From assembly GCA_049325315.1 (NCBI GenBank), contig JBMONB010000224.1:1-64000 (forward strand): a stretch of 64,000 nt of DNA, in the 5' to 3' direction. Shown piece after piece: positions 31,740 through 40,544 of this stretch (its first letter is position 1; each line of letters begins with the position of its first letter). The stretch comes from JAWLHU01 sp049325315 (GTDB taxonomy: Bacteria > Bacillota > Sulfobacillia > Symbiobacteriales > Symbiobacteriaceae). Position numbers and translations under genes: made by a program. A model generated the notes under the pieces. The model saw nothing but the letters and a program-made list of their open reading frames with translations, did no database searches and was not told the DNA's origin.

Positions 31740-32410
31740 CAGGCCTCCGGTTCGGGCTCGATCCAGGAGGTGATCTGCTCCAGGCTCTTGCGGCCCACGG
31801 TGGGAAGCTGCCCTCCGGCCGGCCGGCCCAGGGCGATCAGCAGGTGCGGCTCGAAGGGGTCGGGAACCCGCAGACGCTCCTTTAGCTGAGGCGCAATGGC
31901 CAGGACCGGGCCGGTCATGGGAACGGCGCCATAGCCCAGGGCGTGGGCCCCCAGCAGCAGGTTCATGGCGGCCAGTGAGGTAGACTTGATCGACTCCTCC
32001 TGCCGGAGCTTGGCCACGCCGGCTTCGTCGAGCATCTCCACAAAGATCTCGCGCATGAAGCGGGAGTCGTAGGGCTCACCGCTGATCAGGATCACGGCGG
32101 GAGCGGTCCCAAAGTGGGCGGCGTACTTCTCAAAGACCTTCAGCTTGCGGGCTGCGTCCCGCCGACCACGCGCCAGCATCGTTTCGGCCAGCTGGCCGAA
32201 ACGGGCCTGGGTCAGGCGCTCCAGCTCTTGAATCAGCGCCCGGTCGGTGACCACCGTGAAGTGCCAGGGCTGGGCGTTGGTGTCGGAGGGAGCAAGGCGG
32301 GCGCAGTCTAGAATCTGCTCCAGGTGGGTCCTGGGCACGGGTTCGTTGACCCACCGCCGGATTGAGCGGCGGGTCGCCACGATCTCGTGAAAGAGGGCAA
32401 AGCGATCCAT
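31739..32410 (-). CDS. Nitroreductase-family FMN oxidoreductase
   Basis: A 223-residue flavoprotein of the nitroreductase superfamily. FMN-binding motifs are present: RRSIRRWVNEPV at the N-terminus, CARLAPSDTNAQPWHF, and the C-terminal ALGYGAVPMTGP and LLIALGRPAGGQ. These enzymes reduce nitro groups, quinones or flavins with NAD(P)H; the physiological substrate cannot be told. ATG at 32410 follows AAGGGAG. It starts 18 bp after the end of the TlpA-fusion gene and is probably cotranscribed with it. Confidence 0.9.
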   Translation of the reverse strand: MDRFALFHEIVATRRSIRRWVNEPVPRTHLEQILDCARLAPSDTNAQPWHFTVVTDRALIQELERLTQARFGQLAETMLARGRRDAARKLKVFEKYAAHFGTAPAVILISGEPYDSRFMREIFVEMLDEAGVAKLRQEESIKSTSLAAMNLLLGAHALGYGAVPMTGPVLAIAPQLKERLRVPDPFEPHLLIALGRPAGGQLPTVGRKSLEQITSWIEPEPEA

Positions 32411-32428
32411 TTCGGCGCTCCCTTCGGT

Positions 32429-33679
32429 CTATTCGGTGGACGGGCTCCGCCCCTGCCAGTACCAGGCGGCGGTTCCGATCAGGGCGGCGGCGATCTGCAG
32501 GCCGCTCACCCCGCCGGCGGCGGTAGCCGGGCGGGCCAGGTCGGCCAGCACCAGCGCCAGGGCGGCGACGGCCACGGCAGCCGCAGCCGCATGGCCGGAC
32601 GCTCCCGCTGCACGCCGGAGCCAGGCCGCCGTCAGCCCGGCCGCCAGGAGCAGCGGCGCCAGCGCCCAGGCCCCGGGCTCCGCCGAGCCGGCGGCCCCCA
32701 CGGCAGCGCCCAGCACCAGCGCCGGTACCACCTGGTCGAGGAGGCGGAGGCGGTCGGGTTCCTTGCGCAGGCCCCAGGCCGCCGCCGCCACAGCGCCGCC
32801 GGCAGCGCCGGGCAGAGCGAGCGCCCCGTAGGGGAAGGCCAGCAGGAGGCTCGGGCTGCCCAGATATGCAGCGGGGTCGAGCGCCACGTAGATCAGTTTC
32901 GCCCCCAGCACGCCCCCGATAGCCAGGTTGAGCACCAGGTCCTGGGCGGTCCCCGTCTCCAGCCCGGCCCTGCGGGCCCAGGCGCCGGCCAGCAGGTAGG
33001 TGACCACAGCGCCCAGCAGCCAAAAGAGGGCGCGGGTCGGCAGGACCGCCGGCCCGACGGCCAGCACCTCGGGCAGGTAGGCGCCCGGGCTCAGCCGGCG
33101 CAGCCCCTCCCGGTCGAGAAGGCCCGCCGCCTGCTGGGGCTCCACGGGCTGGGCCGAGGCGGCAGCGGCCAGGTAGTCGCCCATGGCCCGGTAGGAGAGC
33201 GGGCCGGAGATGCGGGCGGTCACGATGCCGTCTGGGCTTATAAAGAGGCTGGTGGGCAGAGAGAGCGCCCGGTAATCTTCCCCGGCCCGGCCCGACGGGT
33301 CCAGCGCCACCGGGAAGGTGAAGCCGTGGGCCCGCATGTAGTCCAGCGGGGTTTCAGGGCTGCTCTCCTGCAGTGTCATGTTGACCGCCAGGATCGCCGT
33401 ACCCTCGGGCAGATTCTCGTAGAGCCGCTGGATCTCGGGCATCTCCATGCGGCACGGCCCGCACCAGGAGGCCCAAAAATTGAGGAAGACCGCCTTCCCC
33501 CGCAGGTCCGAGAGCCTGACCGGCTGGAGATCCGGGCCCACCACCTCCAGGTCGGGAGCCGGGTAGCCTACATCCGGGCGGGGCGGGCTGTTGGGGTCGA
33601 ACCCCTGCGGGCGAAAGGCGCCGCCCAGCAGCAGGACCACCCAGGTAGCGATGATGAGACCGGTCAGCCTCCTGCGCAT
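32429..33679 (-). CDS. TlpA/ResA-like thioredoxin fused to a degenerate Lgt-like membrane domain
   Basis: A 416-residue membrane protein. After an N-terminal anchor comes an extracytoplasmic TlpA/ResA domain with active site WASWCGPCRMEMP and cis-Pro motif SLPTSLFI. The C-terminal half has about seven membrane helices aligning with prolipoprotein diacylglyceryl transferase (IGGVLGAKLIYVALDP; FPYGALALPGAAGG). The catalytic His and Arg motifs of Lgt (GGLSFHGG, GRIGN) are replaced, so transferase activity is unlikely. It may reduce disulfides of lipoproteins or hold a lipid substrate; both are speculation. ATG at 33679 follows AGGGAG; an earlier ATG at 33700 lacks a ribosome site. Confidence 0.75.
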   Translation of the reverse strand: MRRRLTGLIIATWVVLLLGGAFRPQGFDPNSPPRPDVGYPAPDLEVVGPDLQPVRLSDLRGKAVFLNFWASWCGPCRMEMPEIQRLYENLPEGTAILAVNMTLQESSPETPLDYMRAHGFTFPVALDPSGRAGEDYRALSLPTSLFISPDGIVTARISGPLSYRAMGDYLAAAASAQPVEPQQAAGLLDREGLRRLSPGAYLPEVLAVGPAVLPTRALFWLLGAVVTYLLAGAWARRAGLETGTAQDLVLNLAIGGVLGAKLIYVALDPAAYLGSPSLLLAFPYGALALPGAAGGAVAAAAWGLRKEPDRLRLLDQVVPALVLGAAVGAAGSAEPGAWALAPLLLAAGLTAAWLRRAAGASGHAAAAAVAVAALALVLADLARPATAAGGVSGLQIAAALIGTAAWYWQGRSPSTE

Positions 33680-33744
33680 CTTCGGCACACTCCCTGGCAT
33701 CGGTTATAGCAAATACCCTTCGTTATAACTGTAGGTTTGAACCC

Positions 33745-34434
33745 CTAGCGGCTCTCCAGTCGGTCCAGCAGGGCATAGATCTCGCCCAAGTCACGAACCA
33801 CATGGTCAGCGGGGCGGTCCTCGCATCCGACCGGGTCGAAGAGCACAGCGGTGACGCCGGCTGCCAGGGCGCCGACCACATCGGCCCCCCAGCTGTCGCC
33901 CACATGGAAAGCATCCGCGGCGTCTACGCCCAGTTGCTCCAGCACGTGGTGGAAGAAGGCCGGGTCGGGCTTCGGGGAGCCAAAGACCGCCGAGTCCCCG
34001 ATGAAGTCCACATAGGGGGTGAGACCCCATCGGGCAGTCCGCTCGGCCAGAGACCCGTCCCAGTTGGAGACGAACCCGATCTTATAGCCCCGCTCCCGCA
34101 GGTGGCGAAGAAGGGGGACCACCTCCGGGTCGATGTAGTCTTCCCCGGGCAGTTCCTTCCCCCGCCGGTAGAGGGCGGAGGCTGCGTCGGCGGGCAGACC
34201 CAGGGCGGCCAGGCCGATGGCATTGTGCTCGACCCACCAGGGTTCTGTGAACTGGAGCGGATGCGTCTGCCGCGCCTGAAAGAAGCGATCCACGGCCTGG
34301 GTGGCCTGGAGCCTGACCACGGGGTCCGCCGGCACCTCCAGCCCCGCCTGTTCGCAGAGCCAGCAAAAGCGGTCTCGCTTATGGACCCATTTGTGCACAA
34401 GGGTGTCGCCTACGTCGAAGAGTGCAGCTTTCAT
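33745..34434 (-). CDS. HAD-superfamily hydrolase
   Basis: A 229-residue HAD protein with helical cap. Motif I is FDVGDTLV, where the nucleophile Asp is kept but the usual second Asp is Gly, a variant seen in several HAD groups. Motif II is GFVSNWD, motif III is GSPKPDPAFF, and motif IV HVGDSWGADVVGA. It resembles phosphoglycolate-phosphatase-like or HDHD3-like enzymes. The substrate is unknown, and the changed motif I may affect phosphatase activity. ATG at 34434 is preceded only by a G-rich stretch. It is divergent from the DUF2089 operon. Confidence 0.85.
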   Translation of the reverse strand: MKAALFDVGDTLVHKWVHKRDRFCWLCEQAGLEVPADPVVRLQATQAVDRFFQARQTHPLQFTEPWWVEHNAIGLAALGLPADAASALYRRGKELPGEDYIDPEVVPLLRHLRERGYKIGFVSNWDGSLAERTARWGLTPYVDFIGDSAVFGSPKPDPAFFHHVLEQLGVDAADAFHVGDSWGADVVGALAAGVTAVLFDPVGCEDRPADHVVRDLGEIYALLDRLESR

Positions 34435-34563
34435 AGCACCGGCCCCCCATGTTCTTTCCTTAAGATACGACGAAGGGAAGGCCCCCGAAGGTTTGGCTAG
34501 GAGATGTGAAGCCGGACTTTCAAAATATCAAACCTCGACCTCAATGTTTTTAAGAGGAAACCC

Positions 34564-34593
34564 TTGACACCCCCTGCAACGCGCGGGTAACAT
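34564..34593 (+). promoter_or_regulatory. Strong promoter of the DUF2089-DUF4097 operon
   Basis: A perfect -35 TTGACA (34564-34569), 18-bp spacer and TAACAT (34588-34593). The transcript would start near 34600. Confidence 0.75.
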
Positions 34594-34621
34594 GCAAATT
34601 GAAAGGGGAACCTTAGAGAAA

Positions 34622-34637
34622 TCAAGGTCGACCTTGA
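34622..34637. promoter_or_regulatory. Palindromic operator candidate
   Basis: TCAAGGTCGACCTTGA is a perfect 16-bp palindrome about 22 bp downstream of the predicted start of transcription and 43 bp before the DUF2089 start codon. A related half-site (AACCTCGACCTC) lies near 34533. It fits an autoregulatory site for the DUF2089 regulator. Confidence 0.6.
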
Positions 34638-34679
34638 AGATTGTTAAGTGAGGTCCCGAGTCAAAACGAGGTGACGGGT

Positions 34680-35072
34680 ATGCAGAAGTGGAAGATGCCG
34701 AGCCGGTGCCCCGTCTGCAGCAGCGAACTGATAGTGACCCGGCTGCGTTGCAGGCACTGCGAGACGAGTATCGAGGGGCACTTCGAGGCGAGCAAGTTCT
34801 CCCAGCTCTCGAAGGAGCACCTGGAGTTCGTAGAGATCTTCCTCAAGAGCCGTGGCAACATCAAGGAAGTGGAGCGGGAGCTTGGGATCTCCTACCCCAC
34901 TGTCCGTGGCCGTCTCGACGCCGTGCTAGAGGCGCTGGGCTACCGGGTGGAGCCGGCTGCGGTGGAGGAGACCACCCGGGCCAAGCAGGCGAAGCGCAAG
35001 GAGATCCTTGACCAGCTCAACCGTGGTGAGATCACGTCGGAAGACGCAGTGAAGCTATTGAAGAACCTATAG
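34680..35072 (+). CDS. DUF2089 zinc-ribbon/HTH regulator
   Basis: A 130-residue protein of the DUF2089 family. It has an N-terminal zinc ribbon (CPVCSSEL, then CRHCETSI), a sigma-like helix-turn-helix (LSKEHLEFVEIFLKSRG; VERELGISYPTVRGRLDA) and a C-terminal short helical hairpin (EILDQLNRGEITSEDAVKLL). ATG at 34680 follows GAGGTG. It is first in an operon of DUF4097 and ABC genes, and the palindrome upstream suggests it controls that operon. The hairpin is shared with four other products of the operon. Confidence 0.85.
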   Translation: MQKWKMPSRCPVCSSELIVTRLRCRHCETSIEGHFEASKFSQLSKEHLEFVEIFLKSRGNIKEVERELGISYPTVRGRLDAVLEALGYRVEPAAVEETTRAKQAKRKEILDQLNRGEITSEDAVKLLKNL

Positions 35073-35096
35073 CCGCCCGAAAGGGGGAGGACCTTG

Positions 35097-35270
35097 ATGA
35101 CTTTCGTGATCGGTTCCATTCAACTGACGATCACTCGCATTCAGCCCGTAGAGGACCATGAGCGTGCCCAACGCAGCCTGGAGTGGGAGCTCCTGGAGCA
35201 GCGGATCGCGGCAGCTCGCCAGGAAACCTGCCGCCAGATGGCGCTGAACGCTTACGGATTCCGCGGATAG
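35097..35270 (+). CDS. Small 57-residue protein in the DUF4097 operon
   Basis: A short frame that fits the gap between the DUF2089 gene and the first DUF4097 gene. ATG at 35097 follows GGGGGAGG, and the stop TAG is 12 bp before the next ATG. The protein begins MTFVIGSIQLTI and ends NAYGFRG, with an acidic/basic helical centre (EWELLEQRIAAARQET). I do not recognise it. Tight spacing and a very good ribosome site make it likely to be translated. Confidence 0.7.
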   Translation: MTFVIGSIQLTITRIQPVEDHERAQRSLEWELLEQRIAAARQETCRQMALNAYGFRG

Positions 35271-35282
35271 GACGGTGCAGAG

Positions 35283-36437
35283 ATGAGCGAAGAGCGCAAG
35301 ATGATTCTCCAGATGCTCGCAGATGGCAAGATCACAGCCGACGAAGCCGACAGCCTTCTCCAGGCGATCGACGAGAGTGAGCGGGCGGCAGAGGAGTCGG
35401 TGGTTGAGAGCGCACAACGGACAGACCGCACTGGTGACAGCCTTCAGGGCCTTGGCCGCCTCATCGACCAGTCCGTGAAGGAAGCCTTTGAGGCCCTCGA
35501 CGAGACGTTTCGCTCGCTGGAGACCCGCCTGCAGCACGACGAGGTCAGGCAGGAGCAGCTGAAGCGCCGGGTGGAAGAGCGGATTCGCCGCTCCACCGAG
35601 CGGGCGCTGGAGCGGGCGCTCCAGGCCGAGGAGCGGGCGAAGCACGCAGCCGAACGGGCCGCAGCCCGCATGCAGGAGCACGCCGAGCGGCTGGCACGCC
35701 GGGAGCTCAAGCGGGCAGACCGGGAACTGGAGCGGGCAGACCGGGAGCCGGAGCAGGCGGACCGGCCGCCAGTTCTCAAGAAGAACATCGTCAAGATGGG
35801 TGTCCACGTTGATAAGGTGAGCATCGAGCGGACCGACGTGCTCGAGACCGCCGCTCAGCCAAATGACCGCCTGGTTCTGAACAACCGGGTGGGCGATGTC
35901 CAGATCGAGTTCTACGACGGCGACAAGATCGAGGTGGAGGCCCACAAGACCGTATGGGGCAGCGATGAGGCAGACGCGAAGGAGCGGGCCGACTCAACCG
36001 CAGTCCACCTTGTGCGCAACGGTTCCGAGGTGACCGTGGAGATCACCCGGCCCAGCTACACCATGGTGATGGGGTATATCCAACTCAAGGACACCCGCAT
36101 CGACTTCAGGATCCGGGTGCCCCGCCAGACCCATCTGCAGGTGATGACCAAGGTGGGCAATATCCGGGTGGAGGGTGACGAGGAGATCGCCACCTGGTTC
36201 CTCGCAGCTAAGGTCGGCGACATTGACCTGACCGTTCCGGAGGATGCCGACTTCCGCTACACCCTCAGCACCGTTGTCGGCAATGTGGATATCGACCTGC
36301 TGGAGGAGAACGCCAGCATGACGCAGTCCCAGACGCTGCCGAGAAAGGGACAGCCCGAGCTCACGGGCACCTATGGCGACGGCCAGGGGTCAATTACAGC
36401 GAGTGCCAAGACGGGCGATATTCGCCTGCATCACTAG
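35283..36437 (+). CDS. DUF4097-family protein with coiled coil
   Basis: A 384-residue protein in three parts: the N-terminal helical hairpin module (KMILQMLADGKITADEADSL), a long, highly charged coiled coil (about 50-165, with LERA, ERAD repeats) and a C-terminal DUF4097 beta-solenoid domain (LVLNNRVGDVQIEFYDG; AKVGDIDLTV; TVVGNVDIDLL). There is no signal peptide. DUF4097 proteins are linked to envelope stress, for example in LiaX/YvlB-type systems. ATG at 35283. Cotranscribed with the next genes. Confidence 0.8.
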   Translation: MSEERKMILQMLADGKITADEADSLLQAIDESERAAEESVVESAQRTDRTGDSLQGLGRLIDQSVKEAFEALDETFRSLETRLQHDEVRQEQLKRRVEERIRRSTERALERALQAEERAKHAAERAAARMQEHAERLARRELKRADRELERADREPEQADRPPVLKKNIVKMGVHVDKVSIERTDVLETAAQPNDRLVLNNRVGDVQIEFYDGDKIEVEAHKTVWGSDEADAKERADSTAVHLVRNGSEVTVEITRPSYTMVMGYIQLKDTRIDFRIRVPRQTHLQVMTKVGNIRVEGDEEIATWFLAAKVGDIDLTVPEDADFRYTLSTVVGNVDIDLLEENASMTQSQTLPRKGQPELTGTYGDGQGSITASAKTGDIRLHH

Positions 36438-36455
36438 AACGGGGGGCGACAGACG

Positions 36456-37502
36456 ATGTCGCAGGAAGAACGGCTGATGATATTGCAGATGGTCGCAGAC
36501 AAGAAGATCTCGGCCAGTGAGGCGGCCGAGTTGCTCAAGGCGTTAGACGAAAAGGGAGCCGCCACACCGGGCGCTGCCCCTCCCCCGCCCCCGAAGGGGG
36601 CAGCCCCACCCAACCCGCCGCCCCCGCCCTTCCCCTCTCCCGGGCTGGGCTCCGGCCTCTCGGCCTTTGTTGAAGAGATCTTCGACCGGGCCACCGGTAT
36701 CTTGGGGGACTTCACCGGTCCCCGCTTTGAATTCCCCACCGAGATCAGCGGGGTTTTCACCAGCGACCAGGTGCCGCTGCGCATCTTCACCGGCAATGGC
36801 CACGTGGAGCTAAAGGGCTGGGACGAGCCGGGCTACAAGGCCTCGATTCTGGTGAAGGCCCGGGGGAGCAGTGAGGCGGAAGCCCGGGGCCGCGCCGCCG
36901 ACGCCTACACGGTGCGGGCCACCGAGAGCGGCTTCGAGCTGGAGGCGAACCGGCGCTACGACTGGTCGGAGATGACCGTCAGCGCCACCCTCTACCTGCC
37001 GAAGCAGAAGCTCTACCGGCTGGAGAGCCGGACTGGCAACGGGCACATTCTCGTGGAGGGTGTGAACCTGATCGATGGCAGCGGTACCAGCGGCAACGGC
37101 CGCATCACCGTGCGGGGCGCTGCGGCGGACCGCCTCTACCTGAAGTCGGGGAACGGCTCCATCGAGATTGATGGCGACGTGGCTGACCTGGAGGCCGGGA
37201 CCGGCAACGGTTCGGTCAAGGTGATCCCCCTGGGCCGGCGCTCCGAGTCGATGCAGCTGAAGACAGGCAACGGTTCGGTCGTCGTCGACACCGGGCGGCT
37301 CAGCCGGGAGGTCGGGTTGCACATCGATGCCCACACGGGCATGGGAAGTGTGAACATCAACCGGAACAACCTGGTCTACGAGCGCCAGGAGCGGAACGTG
37401 GGCCACAAGCACGTGATCGCCCGGACCCCGGGCTACGAGACGGCGGAGCGCCGGGTCAGTATCCGCGCCCGAACCGGTCTGGGGTCCATTGCTGTGGAGT
37501 AA
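36456..37502 (+). CDS. DUF4097-family protein with Pro-rich linker
   Basis: A 348-residue relative of the previous gene product: the same N-terminal hairpin (LMILQMVADKKISASEAAEL), then a Pro/Ala-rich linker in place of the coiled coil and a DUF4097 beta-solenoid with repeated Gly-Asn-Gly strands (SRTGNGHILVEGV; SGNGRITVRG; SGNGSIEIDG; TGNGSVKV). No signal peptide. ATG at 36456, 18 bp after the previous stop, follows GGGGGG. It is probably a structural or sensory component of the envelope-stress operon. Confidence 0.8.
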   Translation: MSQEERLMILQMVADKKISASEAAELLKALDEKGAATPGAAPPPPPKGAAPPNPPPPPFPSPGLGSGLSAFVEEIFDRATGILGDFTGPRFEFPTEISGVFTSDQVPLRIFTGNGHVELKGWDEPGYKASILVKARGSSEAEARGRAADAYTVRATESGFELEANRRYDWSEMTVSATLYLPKQKLYRLESRTGNGHILVEGVNLIDGSGTSGNGRITVRGAAADRLYLKSGNGSIEIDGDVADLEAGTGNGSVKVIPLGRRSESMQLKTGNGSVVVDTGRLSREVGLHIDAHTGMGSVNINRNNLVYERQERNVGHKHVIARTPGYETAERRVSIRARTGLGSIAVE

Positions 37503-37545
37503 GCTAGGCCGGACTCAACAGGGTTCGGCGAGGAGGGAGCTCGGG

Positions 37546-38562
37546 GTGGGGGATGCAATCCAGCTGGAAGGCCTGATCAAGGAGTACCCGGGGAGCGACA
37601 GGAAGATCTTCCGGGCGGTTGACGGGCTGAACCTGTCGGTTCAGAAAGGGGAAATTCTGGCCTTTCTCGGCCCGAACGGGGCGGGGAAGACCACCACGAT
37701 CAAGATGATCCTCGGCCTGGTGCGGCCCGATGCCGGGCGGATTTCGGTGCTCGGCCTCGACGTGGAGCGGCAGCGGTATGAGGTGCTCCGCCGGGTCGGC
37801 GCCGTGCTGGAGGGCAACCGCAACATCTACTGGGACCTGACCGTCCTGGAGAACATGCGCTACTGGGGTACCCTCAAAGAGGTGCCGGCTGCGACCCTGA
37901 AGCGCCGGATTCCCGAGTTGCTGGGCTTCTTCGATCTGGAAGAGAAGCTCCACGTGATCGGCAAGCAGCTCTCCCGGGGCATGCAGCAGAAGCTGGCCAT
38001 CGCCTGCTCGCTGATCCACGACCCGGAGATCATCCTCCTCGATGAGCCCACCCTCGGGCTCGACGTGCAGGCCGCCCGCATGGTCAAGGAGCGGGTGCTC
38101 CAGCTGAGCCGGGAGCAGGGGCGGACGGTGGTTCTCACCACCCACCAGCTCGATGTGGCCCAGGAGCTCTGTGAGCGGGTGGCGATTATCACCAAGGGGC
38201 AGCTGCGGGCGCTGGACCAGAAGGAGAACCTGATTCAGATGTTCTCCCAGCAGGAGTACGAGTTCAAGATCAGCGGTCCCCTGCCCGAAGCGGCACTTGC
38301 GCAGTTCGGCACGGTGATTCCCGGTGAGCGGAACGGGGTGAGCGGCTTTCGGATTCTGCTCCAGGAGAACCAGGCGCTCTACGGGGTAATGGAGGCGCTT
38401 CGCGAGGCGGGAACGCAGGTCCTGGCGGTCAACAAGAAGGAGGCCGACCTGGAGGAGATCTTTGTCCATATCACCGAGGGGAAAGGCTCCACCGAAGCGT
38501 CTGCTGAGGGGGCTGCGGCCAAGTCTGCCGCGCCGGCCAAGGGGGTGGCGGCCAATGCGTAA
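37546..38562 (+). CDS. ABC transporter ATP-binding protein
   Basis: A 338-residue ATPase of the NatA/CcmA-like drug-export group. Walker A FLGPNGAGKTTTIKMI, Q-loop region VLEGNRN, signature LSRGMQQKLAIA (variant of LSGGQ), Walker B IILLDEPTLGLD and the switch His in TTHQLD are present. A C-terminal regulatory region of about 100 residues ends in an Ala-rich tail. GTG at 37546 follows GGAGGG; the open frame extends to 37489 inside the preceding gene. The permease gene overlaps its end by 8 bp. Confidence 0.92.
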   Translation: MGDAIQLEGLIKEYPGSDRKIFRAVDGLNLSVQKGEILAFLGPNGAGKTTTIKMILGLVRPDAGRISVLGLDVERQRYEVLRRVGAVLEGNRNIYWDLTVLENMRYWGTLKEVPAATLKRRIPELLGFFDLEEKLHVIGKQLSRGMQQKLAIACSLIHDPEIILLDEPTLGLDVQAARMVKERVLQLSREQGRTVVLTTHQLDVAQELCERVAIITKGQLRALDQKENLIQMFSQQEYEFKISGPLPEAALAQFGTVIPGERNGVSGFRILLQENQALYGVMEALREAGTQVLAVNKKEADLEEIFVHITEGKGSTEASAEGAAAKSAAPAKGVAANA

Positions 38563-39349
38563 GTATCTGGCGCTGCTCCGGGCGGAGTTCTCCCGGACCT
38601 TGAGCCTCATGAAGCGGTACTGGGCGCAGGAGGTCGCCTTCGCGATCACCGTCTATGTCATCTTTCTGATGATGGTCTTCATGGGCCAGGCGATGGCGGG
38701 AGTTGCGGTTCCCAACGAGATGAAGGCGTCGGCGCTGGTCGGCATTCTCATGTGGCAGCTCTCCATGGGCTGTGTGGGGGTCCTGGGCTGGTCCTACTTT
38801 AACGAGGCGGCCACCGGCACGCTGGAGCACCTCTACCTCAGCCCGATGGGCGTGACCACCGTCTTTTTGGCCCGCTCGGTCTCCAACTTCTTCAGCTCTC
38901 TGCTGATCATGCTGCTCGCCGCGGTCATGGCGATGGTTACCATGGGGGTCCGGCTCTACCTGCCGCCCCTGGAACTGGCGGTGATCCTGCCGCTGGCGGT
39001 GGCCGGTACCTACGGGTTCGGCTTCATGCTGGCCGCCCTCACGCTAACGGTCAAGCGGACCCAGGCGGTGATGCAGCTGATCCAGTTCTTCTTCCTCTTC
39101 TTCACCGGGTCGGTTATGCCGCTGGAGAAGATGCACTGGGCCCTGCGCTACTTCGGGCAGTCGCTCCCCGTCTCGGCGGGTATCACGGCGTTGCGGAAGG
39201 TGACGATCGATGGCGCCCGCATCTGGGAGGTGGGCGACCTGCTGGTCCAGATGACGGCCACCTCGATCTTCTGGCTGGTGGTGGGCGTGGCGATTTACAA
39301 GGTGGCCGACCGAAGGGCACGGCTGAAGGGGTCCATCGGTCAGTATTAG
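38555..39349 (+). CDS. ABC-2 type transporter permease
   Basis: A 264-residue membrane protein with six helices, of the ABC-2 family that partners NatA-like ATPases. The region LSMGCVGVLGWSYFNEAATGTLEHLYLSP contains the conserved cytosolic loop between helices 2 and 3 (EAATGTLE). The start ATG overlaps the last codons of the ATPase gene, so the two are translationally coupled. The exported substrate is unknown; a role in envelope defence or lipid handling is inferred from the operon. Confidence 0.9.
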   Translation: MRKYLALLRAEFSRTLSLMKRYWAQEVAFAITVYVIFLMMVFMGQAMAGVAVPNEMKASALVGILMWQLSMGCVGVLGWSYFNEAATGTLEHLYLSPMGVTTVFLARSVSNFFSSLLIMLLAAVMAMVTMGVRLYLPPLELAVILPLAVAGTYGFGFMLAALTLTVKRTQAVMQLIQFFFLFFTGSVMPLEKMHWALRYFGQSLPVSAGITALRKVTIDGARIWEVGDLLVQMTATSIFWLVVGVAIYKVADRRARLKGSIGQY

Positions 39350-39362
39350 GAGGCGGATATCG

Positions 39363-40544
39363 ATGAAGACATGGGAGCAGACCTATCAGGTGGCCGGTGG
39401 CGGCACTGTTTCGATCGACCAGTTGGACGGCGCGGTGCGCATTGCTGGCTGGGAGAACCAGCAGGTGAAGGTCGTGGCCTCTTGGCCCGGCGAGGGGCGC
39501 ATTGAGGACCGGCTGGACATGGCTGTAACCGCCAACAAGATCAGCCTTGCCGTGAAGCCGCTGCGGTCTGGCTTCCTGGGGCTGCGGCAGGACAGCCTGC
39601 TGGACCTGGAGCTGACCGTGCCCTTCGGCACCCGCTGCGAGGTGGACTCGGGCTCAGGCCCGGTCACCGTGCAGGATACCATGGGCCCCGCCAAGATCGA
39701 GACCGGCAGCGGTCGGGTCGTGGTGGGGGGCGTCTCCCGGGCAGACGTTGACACGGGCAGCGGTTCGGTGCAGGCCCGCATTATCAACGGCCCGGCCAGG
39801 ATCGAGACCGGCTCGGGGCGCATCGACCTGGAGATGGCGACCGGCCCCGTCTCGCTGGACGCCGGCTCCGGCTCGATTGCCGCCCAGCGGATCGGGCAGG
39901 GGCTGCGGGCCGAGACCGCCTCGGGCTCCATCGGCGTGGCCGATGTGGAGGGGCGGCTCGACCTGGAGAGCGGCTCGGGATCGATTGCCGTGAGCCGTGT
40001 CGCCGCCCCGGAGATGAAGGTGGAGACCGGCTCGGGCTCGGTTCGGATGCAGGGGCTCGATGTGCACCGGCTGCAGGTGGAGACCGGGTCGGGCGTGGTG
40101 GAGGCGGAGTTGATCCGCATTCACCCCGACGGCGACTACCGCCTGGAGACCGGGTCAGGCCGGGTGACGGTGGCCCTTCCCTCCGACGCCGGGCTGCGGC
40201 TGGAGTTGCAGACTCACGGGCGGGTCTCCTATGGCGGTCTGCCTGTGCAGGTGCTCCGCCAGGAGGACGAGGAGATCAGCGCGATCATGGGCGGGGGCGG
40301 CCCGCGGCTCACCGTGGAGACCGGGAGCGGGTCAATTAACCTGGGTCCCTGTCAGGGGGAGGGCTCCCCCGCCGATCATGAGGTGGCGGTGGCCCGGCTG
40401 GCCGAGCTGACCCGAGACGACCCGGCCCTGGAGCAGAGCGAGCAACTGGCCCGCATCACCCAGATGGTGCAGGAGGGGAAGCTGACGGTCGAGGAGGCCG
40501 AGGAACTCCTCCGGGCGCTGGATGGGGAGGAGGGGCAGCCGTGA
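39363..40544 (+). CDS. DUF4097 beta-solenoid protein with C-terminal hairpin module
   Basis: A 393-residue protein almost wholly made of DUF4097-type beta-helix repeats containing TGSG or SGSG turns (ETGSGRVVVGGV; DTGSGSVQARI; ETGSGRIDLEM; ESGSGSIAVS). In this paralogue the short helical hairpin lies at the C-terminus (ARITQMVQEGKLTVEEAEEL) instead of the N-terminus. ATG at 39363 follows AGGAGG, 13 bp after the permease. The stop codon overlaps the GTG of the next gene. No signal peptide. Confidence 0.85.
   Translation: MKTWEQTYQVAGGGTVSIDQLDGAVRIAGWENQQVKVVASWPGEGRIEDRLDMAVTANKISLAVKPLRSGFLGLRQDSLLDLELTVPFGTRCEVDSGSGPVTVQDTMGPAKIETGSGRVVVGGVSRADVDTGSGSVQARIINGPARIETGSGRIDLEMATGPVSLDAGSGSIAAQRIGQGLRAETASGSIGVADVEGRLDLESGSGSIAVSRVAAPEMKVETGSGSVRMQGLDVHRLQVETGSGVVEAELIRIHPDGDYRLETGSGRVTVALPSDAGLRLELQTHGRVSYGGLPVQVLRQEDEEISAIMGGGGPRLTVETGSGSINLGPCQGEGSPADHEVAVARLAELTRDDPALEQSEQLARITQMVQEGKLTVEEAEELLRALDGEEGQP

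Noticed and set aside
31512..31889. Open frame of 125 codons on the plus strand in the gap after the HD gene
   Set aside because: No ribosome site, odd composition, and it crosses a strong terminator into the nitroreductase gene.
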